DNA of 64,000 nt from Kovacikia minuta CCNUW1 (GCF_020091585.1 NZ_CP083582.1:7016536-7080535); one strand, 5' to 3'. Positions 8,464 to 18,341 are shown, numbered from the stretch's first letter. The notes: a model not told the origin generated them from the letters alone. A program made the numbers and translations.

Positions 8464-10492
8464 ATGAGCCGTGCTATTGCCTACACGATGTCGGAGCGAG
8501 AGCGTCAAAATTTGAGTTCGTTGGTGGACTATGGCGAAATCCAATCTTTACCAGAGATTTGGTCGATCGCTGCTAAACGGTTTGATCAAGTTCCTGCCCT
8601 TTATGATCCACACGGCAAACCACCCGTAAAGCTGACTTTTAACGAACTTTATCAACGAAATCCAGCAATTTGCAGCAGGATTGCAGGTATTGGGCGTGCA
8701 ACCCGGCGATCGCCTCTCCCTGTTTTCCGATAACAGCCCCCACTGGTTCATTGCCGATCAGGGCATGATGACAACCGGGGCAGTTAACGCTGTGCGGAGT
8801 TCTCAGGCAGAGCGGGAAGAGTTGTTATTCATTTTGGAAAACAGCGGTTCTAGTGGACTGGTGGTGGAAGATCAAGCAACCTTGGAAAAGTTGCGCGATC
8901 GACTGGAGGGGCTACCCATTCAGTTTGTCATTCTCCTATCTAATGAATCCCCCAACGACGATCCTGCCCTAAAAGTTCTCAATTTCAACCAGTTGATGGA
9001 TCTGGGCGCGAACCGATCGCTACAGCCCGTAAACCAGAACCGGGACAACCTGGCAACCTTAATCTACACCTCTGGAACAACCGGGAAGCCCAAGGGCGTC
9101 ATGCTGAGTCATGGCAACCTGCTGCACCAGGTAAACACCTTTGGTGCCGTGGTGCAACCCAAACCGGGCGATCGTGCCCTGGGAATCCTACCCACCTGGC
9201 ACTCCTACGAACGCAGCGTTGAATATTTCCTGCTGTCTCAGGGCTGTACCCAGATCTACACCAGCATCCGCACGATCAAAAAAGATCTGAAACAGTACAA
9301 ACCGACCTACATGGTGAGTGTTCCCCGCATCTGGGAATCTGTTTATGAAGGCATCCAAAAGCAATTTAGGGAACAACCTGCCAATAAGCAGAACCTGATC
9401 AAGTTTTTCCTGGGGGTGAGTCAGCAGTATATTGAAGCCAACCGCCTCGCCCAAAACCTGGACTTGCAGTATCAAGACCCACCGATGCTAGAGCGCATGT
9501 TGGCTGAGATTCGCGCCGCTTTTCTCTATCCCTTCCATGCGTTAGGAGAAAAAATCGTTTATAAGAAAGTGCGCGATACGGTAACTGGCGGTGAATTTTG
9601 CTACGCCATCAGTGGTGGGGGTTCCCTGGCAAGACACCTGGATGATTTTTTTGAAATAGTTGGGATTGGTGTGCTGGTGGGTTATGGCTTAACTGAAACT
9701 TCACCCGTTACCAACGTTCGCCGCCCCTGGCACAATCTGCGTGGCTCCTCCGGTCCTCCCATGCCCAGCACTGAGATTCGGATTGTAGACCCCGAAACCC
9801 GCAAACCCCTACCTCAGGGAGAAAAGGGATTGGTGTTGATTCGGGGACCCCAGGTGATGCAGGGTTACTACCAGAACCCGGAGGCAACGAAAAAGGCGAT
9901 CGATTCGGAGGGATGGTTCGACAGTGGCGATTTAGGCTGGATCAATCGTCAAAATGATTTGATTTTGACCGGACGGGCTAAGGACACGATCGTCCTCACC
10001 AACGGCGAAAATATCGAACCCCAACCGATCGAAGATGCCTGTGTTCGCAGCCCTTATATTGACCAGATCATGCTCGTTGGGCAGGATCAAAAGGCATTGG
10101 GAGCTTTAATCGTCCCGAATCTAGAAGCCCTTCAGAAGTGGGCAGCAGAGCAAGGAGTCAAGAGGGATGAGGGCGGAGGGATGAGGGCGGAAGATGGGGG
10201 AGATGGGGAAGTTATTTCGTCATCTTCCCACTCCTCTTCACCCCACACCCCACACCCCACACCCCACACCCTCGATTTGACCAGCAAGCCCATCCAGGAT
10301 CTAATTCGCCAGGAACTCAACCGGGAGGTGCAGAACCGTCCGGGCTATCGGATTGATGATCGGATTGGTCCTTTCCGGTTACTTTCAGAACCGTTTACGA
10401 TTGAAAACGGGCTGTTAACCCAGACCTTAAAAATCCGCCGCAATGTCGTGATGGATCGCTACCAGGGTATGATTAACGAGATGTTTGTTTAA
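8464..10492 (+). pseudogene. Long-chain acyl-CoA/acyl-ACP synthetase (AMP-binding), frameshifted once, with an in-frame repeat insert
   Basis: This enzyme activates fatty acids through an acyl-adenylate; in cyanobacteria the single long-chain enzyme (Aas) recycles free fatty acids onto ACP. The start is the ATG at 8464 after AGGAG. The reading frame shifts in an AAA run at 8658-8660. Deleting one A joins LTFNELYQ to RIQQFAAGLQVLGVQPGD. Beyond it are the P-loop-like LIYTSGTTGKPKGVMLSHG, GYGLTETSPV, GWFDSGDLGW and GRAKDTIVLTNGENIEP. Between AAEQGVK and LDLTSKPIQ about 40 residues are low-complexity and repeat-derived, occupying a surface position in the C-terminal domain. The total is about 675 residues with the shift repaired. 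The break may be a sequencing error. Confidence 0.88.
10144..10275 (+). repeat. Low-complexity repeat cassette inside the acyl-CoA synthetase gene
   Basis: GAGGGCGGAGGGATGAGGGCGG-type repeats, a GATGGGGGAGATGGGGAA stretch and about four CCCCACA heptamers are read in frame as charged/Gly-rich, then Ser-rich, then PHTPHPTPHT residues. The same module types occur within era and the cobT-like gene and in spacers. The insert keeps the frame of the host gene. Confidence 0.8.
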
Positions 10493-10653
10493 CACCAATG
10501 CCGTGATGCATCGGTTGATGCATGTGCTGATGCCTATTGCACGGGTTCATTGGTGGTGTACGCTCAACTGACGCCATTCGCAGGTCGTCTGTCGAGCGTT
10601 TTCCAGTGAAAGTACGTCTTTCTTTTCCTCACACTCTTTCTTGGCAAACGGTT

Positions 10654-11104
10654 ATGGATGTCTCCCAATCTCATCTGCTTCTAAGACGAGCCGTTAATAT
10701 CAAGGCGATCGTCACTCCGCGTTGGAAAGAAGAAGCCCAACAGCAACTGCAAGCCCAGATCAATCAAATTGATAACCAGCTTCAGCAGTTAGAAATGCAA
10801 GGGCAGCGAATGATTGCTGAAATTGAGAAGCAAAGCCTAAAGCCACTCGGCCCCGAAGTGAAGCAACAGATCGAAAACATTCAGATTCAGGTGAATCGAG
10901 AAAAAAAGCGAATTCCTGGAGCAAAAAAACCAGGTCTTGCAACAACTTCAGCAAGTTCAGATGCTGGAATTGGATCAGGAAGTAAATCAGGGACAAATCG
11001 ACAGTATCTTTCGGGTCGAAGTAGGAGATAACTTGATTGAAAAAATGCAGGTCGAAATTCTCCTGCGAGACGGCATTGTGGAAGCAATTCGAGGCGATCT
11101 TTGA
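10654..11104 (+). pseudogene. YlqD-like coiled-coil protein, one extra base
   Basis: The start is the ATG reading MDVSQSHLLLRRAVNIKAIV. A long coiled coil follows (WKEEAQQQLQAQINQIDNQ onward). The frame breaks at the CC at 10915-10916; removing one C gives REKKRILEQKNQVLQQLQQV and continues to FRVEVGDNLIEKMQVEILL and a clean TGA at 11102. That matches the order of cyanobacterial YlqD-family proteins (about 149 residues), whose function is not known. It lies 161 bases after the acyl-CoA synthetase gene and could share its transcript. Given the exact restoration, a base-call error is as likely as a true pseudogene. Confidence 0.75.
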
Positions 11105-11375
11105 AGATTATCGTACTGAGCCGCTTCCACAACGGGTTTGTAGCTGCCGCAACCTGTCCCATAACCCATCTTTGCTAATTTAGTTAAAGAATAGGTCCGG
11201 AACTAGGGGCTAGAAAAGAGATTTCCATGCCTGGGAGTGGCGAGATCGCCCCACATGCCATTAAGAATTGAGGATGCCGGAAGGTTGAGAAGCTGGAATT
11301 TTTAGCTGGAATTTTTCCTTCTGTCCCCTACCACCTGTCCCTTACCACCTATCACCTACCCCCAGAATCAACTCC

Positions 11376-12675
11376 ATGATTTACGAAGTATTCATGCCTG
11401 CTCTAAGTTCCACCATGACCGAGGGAAAGATTGTTTCCTGGGTTAAATCGCCGGGGGACAGGGTAGAAAAGGGCGAAACCGTGGTTGTGGTTGAGTCCGA
11501 TAAGGCAGATATGGATGTGGAGTCTTTCTACGAAGGCTATTTGGGAGCAATTATTGTTCCCGCTGGCGAGACGGCTCCGGTGGGCGAGGCGATCGCCCTG
11601 GTTGCCGAAACGGAAGCCGAACTCGAAACCGCTCAGGCACAGGCTCAATCGAAGGGGGGTACTGCTCCTGCGGCGGCACCAACCAGTGCCCCTGCGACTG
11701 AGGCAACCCCAGCCCACCGTTGGTGCTGCCACGGACACTGCTGCAAGGGTCGTCAGTGGTGGCAATGGGCGGATTGTGGCTTCCCCCCGTGCCCGTAAGC
11801 TGGCGAAGGATCTCAAAGTTGACCTTGCTACGGTCAAAGGAAGCGGCCCCCACGGGCGGATTGTGGCAGAGGACATTGAGGCAGTTGCCAATGTTGCCAA
11901 GCCTGCTGCCAGAGTGACGCCACCCGCGACGCCACCCGTTGTGCCCGTCGCGACGCCCAAACCAGCGGCTCCCGCCGGTCCACCTGCGATCGCTGCTGTT
12001 GCTGGACAACAGGTTCCCCTGACCACGCTGCAAAACGCGGTGGTGCGGAATATGGTTGCCAGTTTGGAGGTGCCGACCTATCACGTTGGCTACACGATCA
12101 CCACCGATGCCCTGGATAAGCTCTACAAGCAAATCAAATCCAAGGGGGTAACAATGACCGCCCTGCTAGCAAAAGCGGTTGCCGTCACCCTGCAAAAACA
12201 TTCCCTGCTGAATGCCAGCTACGCCAACCAGAGCATTTCCCATCCGGCTTCAATTAATGTTGCCGTAGCGGTGGCAATGGAGGATGGCGGCTTGATCACC
12301 CCGGTTTTGCAGAATGCCGATCAGAGCGATATTTACTCCCTCTCCCGCCGTTGGAAGGATCTGGTTGATCGGGCGCGCTCCAAACAACTTCAGCCAGAGG
12401 AATACAACTCTGGCACCTTCACGGTTTCGAACCTGGGCATGTTTGGGGTCGATCGCTTCGATGCCATTCTTCCCCCCGGTACAGGCGCGATCCTGGCAGT
12501 AGGAGCTTCCCTACCCCAGGTCGTCGCCACCGAAGACGGCTTGCTGGGTGTCAAACGGCAAATGCAAGTCAACCTTACCTGCGACCACCGGGTCATCTAC
12601 GGTGCCCACGCCGCTGCTTTCTTAAAGGATCTGGCGAATTTGATTGAAAATAACGCTCAGTCGTTGACGCTGTAG
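11376..12675 (+). pseudogene. pdhC: Dihydrolipoamide acetyltransferase (pyruvate dehydrogenase E2), one extra base
   Basis: E2 carries acetyl groups from the E1 reaction on a lipoyl arm to CoA. The N-terminal lipoyl domain is clear (PALSSTMTEGKIVSWVKSPGD, with ESDKADMDV holding the lipoylated Lys). After an Ala/Pro linker, the frame shifts in the CCCC run at 11707-11710. Dropping one C joins ATEATQPTVGAATDT. The E1/E3-binding domain (IVASPRARKLAKDLKVDL, GSGPHGRIVAEDIE) and the catalytic domain (TFTVSNLGMFGVDRFDAI, CDHRVIYGAHAAAFLKDL) follow. The length is about 432 residues, normal for cyanobacterial E2. As a central-metabolism gene it is unlikely to be truly dead, which favours sequencing error. 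Confidence 0.92.
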
Positions 12676-12790
12676 TAGGTGGCAGGTGGCAGGTGGTAGG
12701 TGGTAGGGAGTCAAGATTGGAGAGATGGGGAGATGAAGGGATGGAGAAATGGGAAGATAACGAAGAGAAGGGTAGGGGAGAGAGAAGCAA
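12676..12790. repeat. AGGTGGC/AGGTGGT heptamer array and GATGGGGAGATG-type repeats
   Basis: Directly after the E2 stop, period-7 units (GGTGGCA, GGTGGTA) run for about 35 bases, followed by purine-rich imperfect repeats. A matching C-rich version (CACCTAACACCCACCACCTACC) precedes the DUF1995 start at 13259. Confidence 0.65.
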
Positions 12791-12851
12791 TCTAAACACA
12801 CATTATTCTTATTCTGAACTCTAAATTCTCAATTCCTCACGCTTAATTCTT

Positions 12852-13206
12852 AGAGGATGTTTGAAAAGGTATGGACTGTAAGATGTAACACTCAGAGATC
12901 CCCCCTAACCCCCCTTAAAAAGGCTACCGTGTACACACAAGTCGGAAATCTGTGAACACAAGTCCTGAAACCCTTGCTCTGCCTCAACTTTGGAAATTGG
13001 CTGAAATCTCAATAATCTCGGCTTATTGAGAACCGGCAACGAGAAATCAAGGTTGTGGAGGATCAGGTTTTCGGAAAACGAATCAGCGATCGACTTGTGT
13101 GTACACCGTAGCCTTAAAAAGGGGGGAAACAGGCTTAAAGTCCCCCTGATTAAGGGGGATTTAGGGGGATCGCATCTTTGCTATCGACAGTAAGACTTTT
13201 CAAACA
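12852..13206. repeat. Older palindromic repeat split by a younger insertion
   Basis: The outer arms AGAGGATGTTTGAAAAG and CTTTTCAAACAACCTCT are near-complementary. CCCCCTAACCCCCCTTAAAAA and TTAAAAAGGGGGG form an inner inverted pair. The arms are separated because another element (12922-13113) has inserted into the loop. Confidence 0.7.
12922..13113. mobile_element. 192-bp MITE-like element with 23-bp terminal inverted repeats and 7-bp target duplication
   Basis: The left end GGCTACCGTGTACACACAAG and the right end CTTGTGTGTACACCGTAGCC are complementary over 23 bp with one mismatch. TTAAAAA occurs immediately outside both ends (12915-12921 and 13114-13120), as expected for a target-site duplication. 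The interior has no ORF. It is nested in the palindromic repeat 12852-13206, so the order of insertion is clear. Confidence 0.85.
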
Positions 13207-13258
13207 ACCTCTTACTCCTAATCCCTACCACCTAACACCCACCACCTACCCCCCTAAA

Positions 13259-13987
13259 ATGCCCGAACTTCCTGCCACCCTTGAAGAAGCGATCGCCCAG
13301 GCACAATCTGCGACTCAAGCAGCGATCTCGGCTGGCTATAGCCGTTTACAGATTGAGTTGCTGTTGCCAGAACTGAAACCGATGCCAGTTGCACTGCAAT
13401 ATCTCTCCGTATTTGAAGATCTGGGTTCAGATTTGAAGGTGTTTTTTTCAGATGCAGGAGCGGCGGCTCTGGCAAGGCGGGATTGGGGCAATGTTGCCTG
13501 TCAGATTGGCAGCCTGGATGTGGCAGGTTCCCGCCAGACCACTCCCGTTGAGGAACTGGTTGCGGCTGAGGATCGGGCATTTTTGTTCGTGGCTCCATCC
13601 TCCGTTGAAATCTTACCCGTTGAGCAGGTCTGTAATGCTGCGGTCGAGCGTCCATCGGTGCTGTTTAATCCCCGCCTAGAGGACATGGGCACTGTCGGGA
13701 TTGGCTTCACCGCTCGCAATATTCGCAAGCGATTTCTGGAAACCTTTGAACCGTGTTATTTTCTGAGACCGCTGGATCGAGCTGTGATGTTACGGTGCTA
13801 CCCCTCCCCCTGGCAGATCTGGTTGGAGACAGGTGAAGACGCCTACCAATTGATTGCAGAGGAGCGAGATAAGCCAGATGCAGAAAGGCTGGATGCCATC
13901 ATGGCGCAGGCAATGGGTTCCCAGCAGGCACCCAAACGTGGCTTTTTGACCGATCTGCAACGCCTCCTGAAAGCCCTTGGTCAGTAG
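13259..13987 (+). CDS. DUF1995 family protein
   Basis: The start is the ATG reading MPELPATLEEAIAQAQ; upstream in-frame sequence derives from repeats. The 242-residue protein has the DUF1995 pattern: an N-terminal helix, RLQIELLLPELKPM, VFFSDAGAAALARRDW, an acidic strand with FLFVAPSS, then VLFNPRLEDMGTVGIG and a C-terminal LRCYPSPWQIWLE. Plant relatives are plastid proteins linked to photosystem II assembly, but the role in cyanobacteria is unproven. There is no signal peptide or membrane segment. Confidence 0.85.
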   Translation: MPELPATLEEAIAQAQSATQAAISAGYSRLQIELLLPELKPMPVALQYLSVFEDLGSDLKVFFSDAGAAALARRDWGNVACQIGSLDVAGSRQTTPVEELVAAEDRAFLFVAPSSVEILPVEQVCNAAVERPSVLFNPRLEDMGTVGIGFTARNIRKRFLETFEPCYFLRPLDRAVMLRCYPSPWQIWLETGEDAYQLIAEERDKPDAERLDAIMAQAMGSQQAPKRGFLTDLQRLLKALGQ

Positions 13988-14075
13988 CTTAGAGTTAATA
14001 ATCCTTTATTAGACACAAACAAGCGTACTAGGAGCTACCCTATGTTTATGAGCAACGTTGCTGAGAAGTGCTTGT

Positions 14076-14576
14076 ATGCCTTCAACACTAGCTGAACAGA
14101 TATTTGAATCTTTTCTACAGCGTGGAGAACGAGCCAACGCGACGCATCAACTGGGAGATCTTGGTGTTGATGCCGTACCCATTCTGAAGTCGTTATTTAA
14201 TGGTGAAGCTAAAAATCGCTGGGGTGTTTCCTATTCAAAATTAGGAATACCGCTAGACTGCGGGCTTGTAACCATAGGGCTTTTAGGAACTCTCGCTAAA
14301 CTATTAGAACCCTTTGTGCGAGATTGCCTTCGTTCTGAACACATCTATGCGGCTGAAGCACTGCGAGCAATTGGAACTCTGGATGAAGCTTCAATTATTG
14401 AACTAGCCAGTTGTTTAGACAAAAATTCCAATCTTGCTAGTGAAGCTGCTTATACTCTGTGTTGCTGTGGAGCAGAAGGACATGAAGCCGTGATCGAAGT
14501 TGTGAACTCCTCCCCTTTTGCATCTTGGATTTTAAGTTCAGCAAAGAAGTCTTACTTAGAGAAGGAGGTGAAATAA
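14076..14576 (+). CDS. Small HEAT-repeat-like hypothetical protein
   Basis: Starting at the ATG reading MPSTLAEQIFESFL, the 166 residues are almost entirely helical. They contain HEAT-like pairs such as HQLGDLGVDAVPILKSLF, AAEALRAIGTLDEASIIEL and ASEAAYTLCCCGAEGHEAV. No catalytic motif is seen. A TTG 18 bases upstream is an alternative start. It opens the accessory stretch and is AT-richer than the core genes around it. A protein-protein scaffold role is inferred from the fold only. Confidence 0.65.
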   Translation: MPSTLAEQIFESFLQRGERANATHQLGDLGVDAVPILKSLFNGEAKNRWGVSYSKLGIPLDCGLVTIGLLGTLAKLLEPFVRDCLRSEHIYAAEALRAIGTLDEASIIELASCLDKNSNLASEAAYTLCCCGAEGHEAVIEVVNSSPFASWILSSAKKSYLEKEVK

Positions 14577-14693
14577 TAAACAGAATTGGCATAAAGCTTT
14601 AGGAGTTGCTCAAGTACAGTAGGTCAGGTAGAGCACATAGCGAAACCCAACAATTCCAAAGCCTTCATGTTGCGAAATTAAGTGTTTACTGTA

Positions 14694-14993
14694 TTAGCTG
14701 GCATGTACATCTGCATGAATCGCGTCTACAATTTCTTGGAAAGGAACAGATTCTAGAACAGATAGAAGGTTTACCGCTTTAGCCAATAGATAAGGTCTGT
14801 CTTCATACTCATCTTGACTTGGCAAAACAATCTGGATCGGTTTCCCTTGATCATCGACCCCCTTTTCAAACACAAGCAACCGTGGATTAGGATGATTGAT
14901 TGCCATCCAGTGATTCTGCTGGAGATAGTTGACCACTTCAGTGACATGAAGCTCTTGAATTTGAGGGTAGTGCGACAAAACTTCAGGGGTCAT
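14694..14993 (-). CDS. 99-aa partner of the DUF4365 protein
   Basis: Its ATG at 14993 overlaps the TGA of the upstream DUF4365 gene (TGATG), and an AGGAG lies seven bases before it, indicating translational coupling. An earlier ATG at 14999 is too close to the AGGAG. The protein (MTPEVLSHYPQIQELHVTEV...) has an acidic middle (PSQDEYEDRPYLL) and two predicted helices, with no known motif. Small acidic partners coupled to a nuclease-like gene often act as inhibitors or adaptors; that is inference here. Confidence 0.7.
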   Translation of the reverse strand: MTPEVLSHYPQIQELHVTEVVNYLQQNHWMAINHPNPRLLVFEKGVDDQGKPIQIVLPSQDEYEDRPYLLAKAVNLLSVLESVPFQEIVDAIHADVHAS

Positions 14994-15550
14994 CACCATT
15001 CTCCTGTTTTGACATTCTGCATCAAGGCTAGCAAAGATTCTGGAGTCAGACGTTGCGATCGTGGAATTCGGATTCTGACCGAAGCACGATTTTCGCTGAG
15101 GCTGCCGCTGAGATATTCCCAATAACAATTTCCCTGCAATCTGAGTTGTGCTTCTTCACAAATGAGCCATTGCTCAGAATCATTCGGGAGTGTCAATAAA
15201 ATAAGAATACAGGGGGTCGCAGCCCTCATACTGCGTCTGAAAACTAAATCGTTGTAGGTCTTCGCTTCTAAGTCGTAGATGACTTGGGTAGAGTCAAGTT
15301 GCCATAGGGTTGAGGCTTTGAGTTGGAAACTGAGAGAAAAGCCAGATTCGACCCGTCGGTTTTGGCGTATGACGACTTCATCAAAGCTTCCATCCACACC
15401 ATAGTCATATTCCCGAATGGCTAAGTTGAGTCCGGTACGTCCAGAGATCGCACGAACGTATACACGGCTTAGTGCTTCAGCAATATGTTGGTCAGTTAAC
15501 ACAGCAATCAGGATAAGGAAAATAACTCGCTGCATCGTAACATGAGGCAC
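14993..15550 (-). CDS. DUF4365 domain protein, possible PD-(D/E)xK-like nuclease fold
   Basis: LTDQHIAEALSRVYVRAISG, IREYDYGVDGSFDEVV and FSLSFQLKAS match DUF4365. The D...(Q)xK spacing (DYGVDG followed by FQLKAS) is what restriction-endonuclease-like folds show. The 185-residue length fits single-domain members. The ATG at 15550 is used; an ATG at 15535 or a GTG nearer LTDQH is possible, and the hydrophobic N-terminal stretch may be an artefact of the long start. It is coupled to the 99-aa gene. Nuclease activity and a defence role are inferences from the fold and the pair arrangement. Confidence 0.75.
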   Translation of the reverse strand: MPHVTMQRVIFLILIAVLTDQHIAEALSRVYVRAISGRTGLNLAIREYDYGVDGSFDEVVIRQNRRVESGFSLSFQLKASTLWQLDSTQVIYDLEAKTYNDLVFRRSMRAATPCILILLTLPNDSEQWLICEEAQLRLQGNCYWEYLSGSLSENRASVRIRIPRSQRLTPESLLALMQNVKTGEW

Positions 15551-15686
15551 AACAGACTACTTGGATGATTTTGAAACTGTGCCATTAGCAACAGAATTAC
15601 AGCAACGGCGTTTTGAAGTTGGGATTGATGAAGATTTAATCCAAGTTTTGTATCAGCAAGCTCAACAGCAAGGTGTTGGTAAGTAG
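15546..15686 (+). pseudogene. Gene remnant, C-terminal end of a small protein
   Basis: An open frame without a start codon (a TGA precedes it) reads TTDYLDDFETVPLATELQ... and ends in IDEDLIQVLYQQAQQQ then GVGK. The composition is protein-like and the end resembles antitoxin-type C-termini, but I cannot assign a family. It begins exactly where the divergent DUF4365 gene begins, so that cassette may have replaced its 5' part. Confidence 0.35.
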
Positions 15687-15705
15687 GTAGTTGCAATAAA
15701 AGTAG

Positions 15706-15772
15706 GATGGGTTAGCGATAGTGTAACCCATGCAGGCGTTGGGTTTCGTGCCTCAACCCAACCGACACGGGT
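15706..15772. repeat. Palindromic dispersed repeat
   Basis: GGATGGGTTAGCGATAGTGT and GTTGGGTTTCGTGCCTCAAC contain internal complementary arms (GTTGGGTTT / AACCCAACC). Related palindromes occur at 37367-37436 and 38304-38383. It is probably transcribed as a hairpin downstream of the kinase gene. Confidence 0.5.
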
Positions 15773-15872
15773 CTTATATTTAATGGCACCCTCCCACTTA
15801 TAAGTGAGTTAGTAAACACTGTGCTTAGAGAAAATCTGGAACACGCAACCTAATCGAATCGAAGAAAGCATT

Positions 15873-17405
15873 TTATTTCATTTTGCAAGTTTCACTAGTA
15901 TTTGAATCTGCCATCAGCCGATCGGCGATGCTGTACCATTCCAACCAGAGGGCTTCTGGGTCATTCTGACTCAGCGATCGCCCATCCAGATCTGGATGCT
16001 GGCTATAGAATTCAGCGTCAATTTTCCCGACCAGACAGGATTCGTCCAGTCCTAATTCTTTGACCCGGTTCTTATACCGTTGCTTGCGAGCAGACATGGA
16101 GAGGGGCGGATTAGCAAACGGATTTTCGAGTTTGGGCAGGGATTCGAACGGATTTTCAAATTTAGGCAGGGATTTAATTGGGTTCTCAAACTTGGGCAGG
16201 GATTCAAACGGGTTTTCAAATTTGGGCATCCAGTTGGCTCTGGATTGAACGATCGAAGTCCAAACCAGCCAACCCAGACCGACCACCAATAGGAGCTTAA
16301 TTAAAAACTTCAAGCTGCCGGTGATAATCCCTTCCGACCATCGCAGCAAAGGTTTAGCCACTTCCCAGAGCAGTTTTCCGAAGGAACGAGCCAGCCGGGA
16401 AGACACTCTCCAGGTAAAGGAGCCGATCGCTGCAAACGCCCGGTCCCACCAGGAATAATCCGGATGGGTCAGCGTCCCTGGGGCGGGTGCCCTGCCTACG
16501 TTGATGGTTGGAGTAGGTCGGGTGGTTGCCGAGGGGTGAGCGGGTTGGGCAGTACGGGTTGCCAGCGGCATCACCGTTGGCAGCAGCAGCAAAATTTCAT
16601 CCGCAGACGGGTAGCGATTGCCCACCTCATCGCTCAACATCCGGTTCAAAATGGTTGCGAACCGGGGGCTAACCCTGACCCACCGTTCCCAGCGCCAGGT
16701 TTTGGCGATCGGATCATACAATTCATCCGGTTGGCGTCCCGTTAGCAGGACAACGAGGGTAACTGCCAGCGCATACAAATCACTGCTGTTGACCGGTTTG
16801 CCCAGATACGCCTGTTCCGGCGGCGAAAACCCCTTCTTCAAAATTTTGGTGCGGGATGCGGGATGACTCATTCCCGTTGCTTCCTTGACGGCTCCAAAAT
16901 CAATCAGTACCGGAGTTTTGTCCTGATCTCGCAAAATAATGTTGTCAGGAGAAATATCGCGATGAATAATGCTTCGGTGATGCAGATACTTCAGCACATT
17001 CAGCATCTGTTCTAGCAGTTGGATGGCTTCCCCTTCTGACAAAAGCGGAGTTTCCGGTGGCAGCTCATCCAGCAATTCCTGGTAGGTTTTGCCTTTGATG
17101 TAGTCCTGCACCAAAAAGAGGCGTTGATCCTGCTCAAACGTCGCGTGAAATTTGGGGATCTGACGATGTTCAAGTTTGTAGAGAATTTCCGCTTCTCGCT
17201 GAAATAACGCCTTCGCCTTTCTGAGTTCCTCTCCCCCCTGCTGCTGGGGTGTAAACTCCTTGAGAACACACAATTCCGAGAAGCGGGATTGATCCTCAGC
17301 CAGATATGCCCTGCCAAATCCTCCCTTCCCCAATACCCGCTGAATCCGATAGCGGTTCTGCAAAAGCGTCCCGGTTGGGAGGTCATCTGGAAGCAGCAGC
17401 GGCAT
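15873..17405 (-). CDS. Membrane-anchored Ser/Thr protein kinase with 10-aa repeats
   Basis: Residues 1-270 are a Hanks-type kinase: GKGGFGRAYLAED (P-loop), VLKEF (Lys), HRDISPDNIILR (catalytic loop with Asp and Asn) and LIDFGAVKEA (DFG). After a Pro-rich linker and an amphipathic region, FLIKLLLVVGLGWLVW is a single membrane segment near residue 375. Four imperfect copies of LPKFENPFES follow (30-bp DNA repeats at about 16130-16227). The C-terminal 70 residues form a small cyanobacterial domain (SARKQRYKNRVKELGLDES). The kinase domain should be cytoplasmic with the repeats on the far side. Substrates are unknown. Confidence 0.92.
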   Translation of the reverse strand: MPLLLPDDLPTGTLLQNRYRIQRVLGKGGFGRAYLAEDQSRFSELCVLKEFTPQQQGGEELRKAKALFQREAEILYKLEHRQIPKFHATFEQDQRLFLVQDYIKGKTYQELLDELPPETPLLSEGEAIQLLEQMLNVLKYLHHRSIIHRDISPDNIILRDQDKTPVLIDFGAVKEATGMSHPASRTKILKKGFSPPEQAYLGKPVNSSDLYALAVTLVVLLTGRQPDELYDPIAKTWRWERWVRVSPRFATILNRMLSDEVGNRYPSADEILLLLPTVMPLATRTAQPAHPSATTRPTPTINVGRAPAPGTLTHPDYSWWDRAFAAIGSFTWRVSSRLARSFGKLLWEVAKPLLRWSEGIITGSLKFLIKLLLVVGLGWLVWTSIVQSRANWMPKFENPFESLPKFENPIKSLPKFENPFESLPKLENPFANPPLSMSARKQRYKNRVKELGLDESCLVGKIDAEFYSQHPDLDGRSLSQNDPEALWLEWYSIADRLMADSNTSETCKMK

Positions 17406-17633
17406 ATCAAACTGGGAACGGATACAAACCTGAAAGGATACTCAAGCAGCCAGCTTTAAGGCTAACACGGTCTTCTAACGATACAACGGGAGTTTATAGG
17501 CTCGTTATAGGTACGGCGGAGACTAAAATGTATGCGATCGCCACAAAGAATAGGATATTTTGGGGCAATATAGCCTTTGCGATGGGTTCATTCGCCGTCC
17601 CTAATACCTGCCAACTGCCACAGGTTGCCCACC

Positions 17634-18221
17634 ATGACCACAGTTACCCAACGACTCACCTTTGAGGAATATCTAACTTATTCCGATGGTACCGATACTC
17701 GCTACGAACTTGTCAATGGTGAGCTAATTCCCATGAGTTTAGGGACTGGGCAACATGGTGAAATCGCAGATTTTCTGAATAGCGGATTTCGGGTTGAGAT
17801 TCAACGATCAGGGCGATCGTGGGTATCCAAACAAATGGTGATTGGGGTGCGATCGCCCCGATCGGGTCGCTGGGATACTTGCCGTATTCCTGATGTTGTT
17901 GTGATCCCGCTCGAACAATGGCGCACTCTACAAACCCGTGAAGCCGTCATCGAAGTGGACGAACCACCGCCATTGCTGGTGGTTGAAGTTGTGAGTGAAT
18001 CCACCAAAATCATTGATTACCGGGCAAAGCGAGCCGAATATAACGTGCTGGGCATCGCTGAATACTGGATTGTTGATCCATTAGAGGCCAAAGTTAGCGT
18101 GTTGACCCTGATTGAGGGTTGGTATGAAGTTGCAGAATTTCGGGGAGGCGATCGCATCCAATCCCCTACCTTTTCAGAATTATCCCCGACGGCTGAACAA
18201 GTATTACAAGGAATCATTTAA
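17634..18221 (+). CDS. Uma2 family endonuclease-like protein
   Basis: The start is the ATG reading [20 protein letters not shown]. The 195 residues show the Uma2 pattern: [25 protein letters not shown] (Asp), [25 protein letters not shown] (Glu and Lys of a PD-(D/E)xK core), [16 protein letters not shown]. These proteins are extremely numerous in cyanobacteria and no biological role is established. The gene lies just left of the split tRNA-Leu. Confidence 0.92.
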   Translation: MTTVTQRLTFEEYLTYSDGTDTRYELVNGELIPMSLGTGQHGEIADFLNSGFRVEIQRSGRSWVSKQMVIGVRSPRSGRWDTCRIPDVVVIPLEQWRTLQTREAVIEVDEPPPLLVVEVVSESTKIIDYRAKRAEYNVLGIAEYWIVDPLEAKVSVLTLIEGWYEVAEFRGGDRIQSPTFSELSPTAEQVLQGII

Positions 18222-18341
18222 CGCCTGCTTGAATTCCCCCTTCTGCCTGACTTCCCGTGGATTTCCTGGCGATTTTGCCTGTAAAGACAAGAAATCTCTA
18301 CCCCAAAGGCACTTGGTTCAGTATAATGGGAAAGCCAATCC

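Noticed and set aside
11403-12132. Long minus-strand frames opposite the E2 gene
   Set aside because: They arise from the Ala/Pro-rich codon usage of E2 and have no domain of their own.
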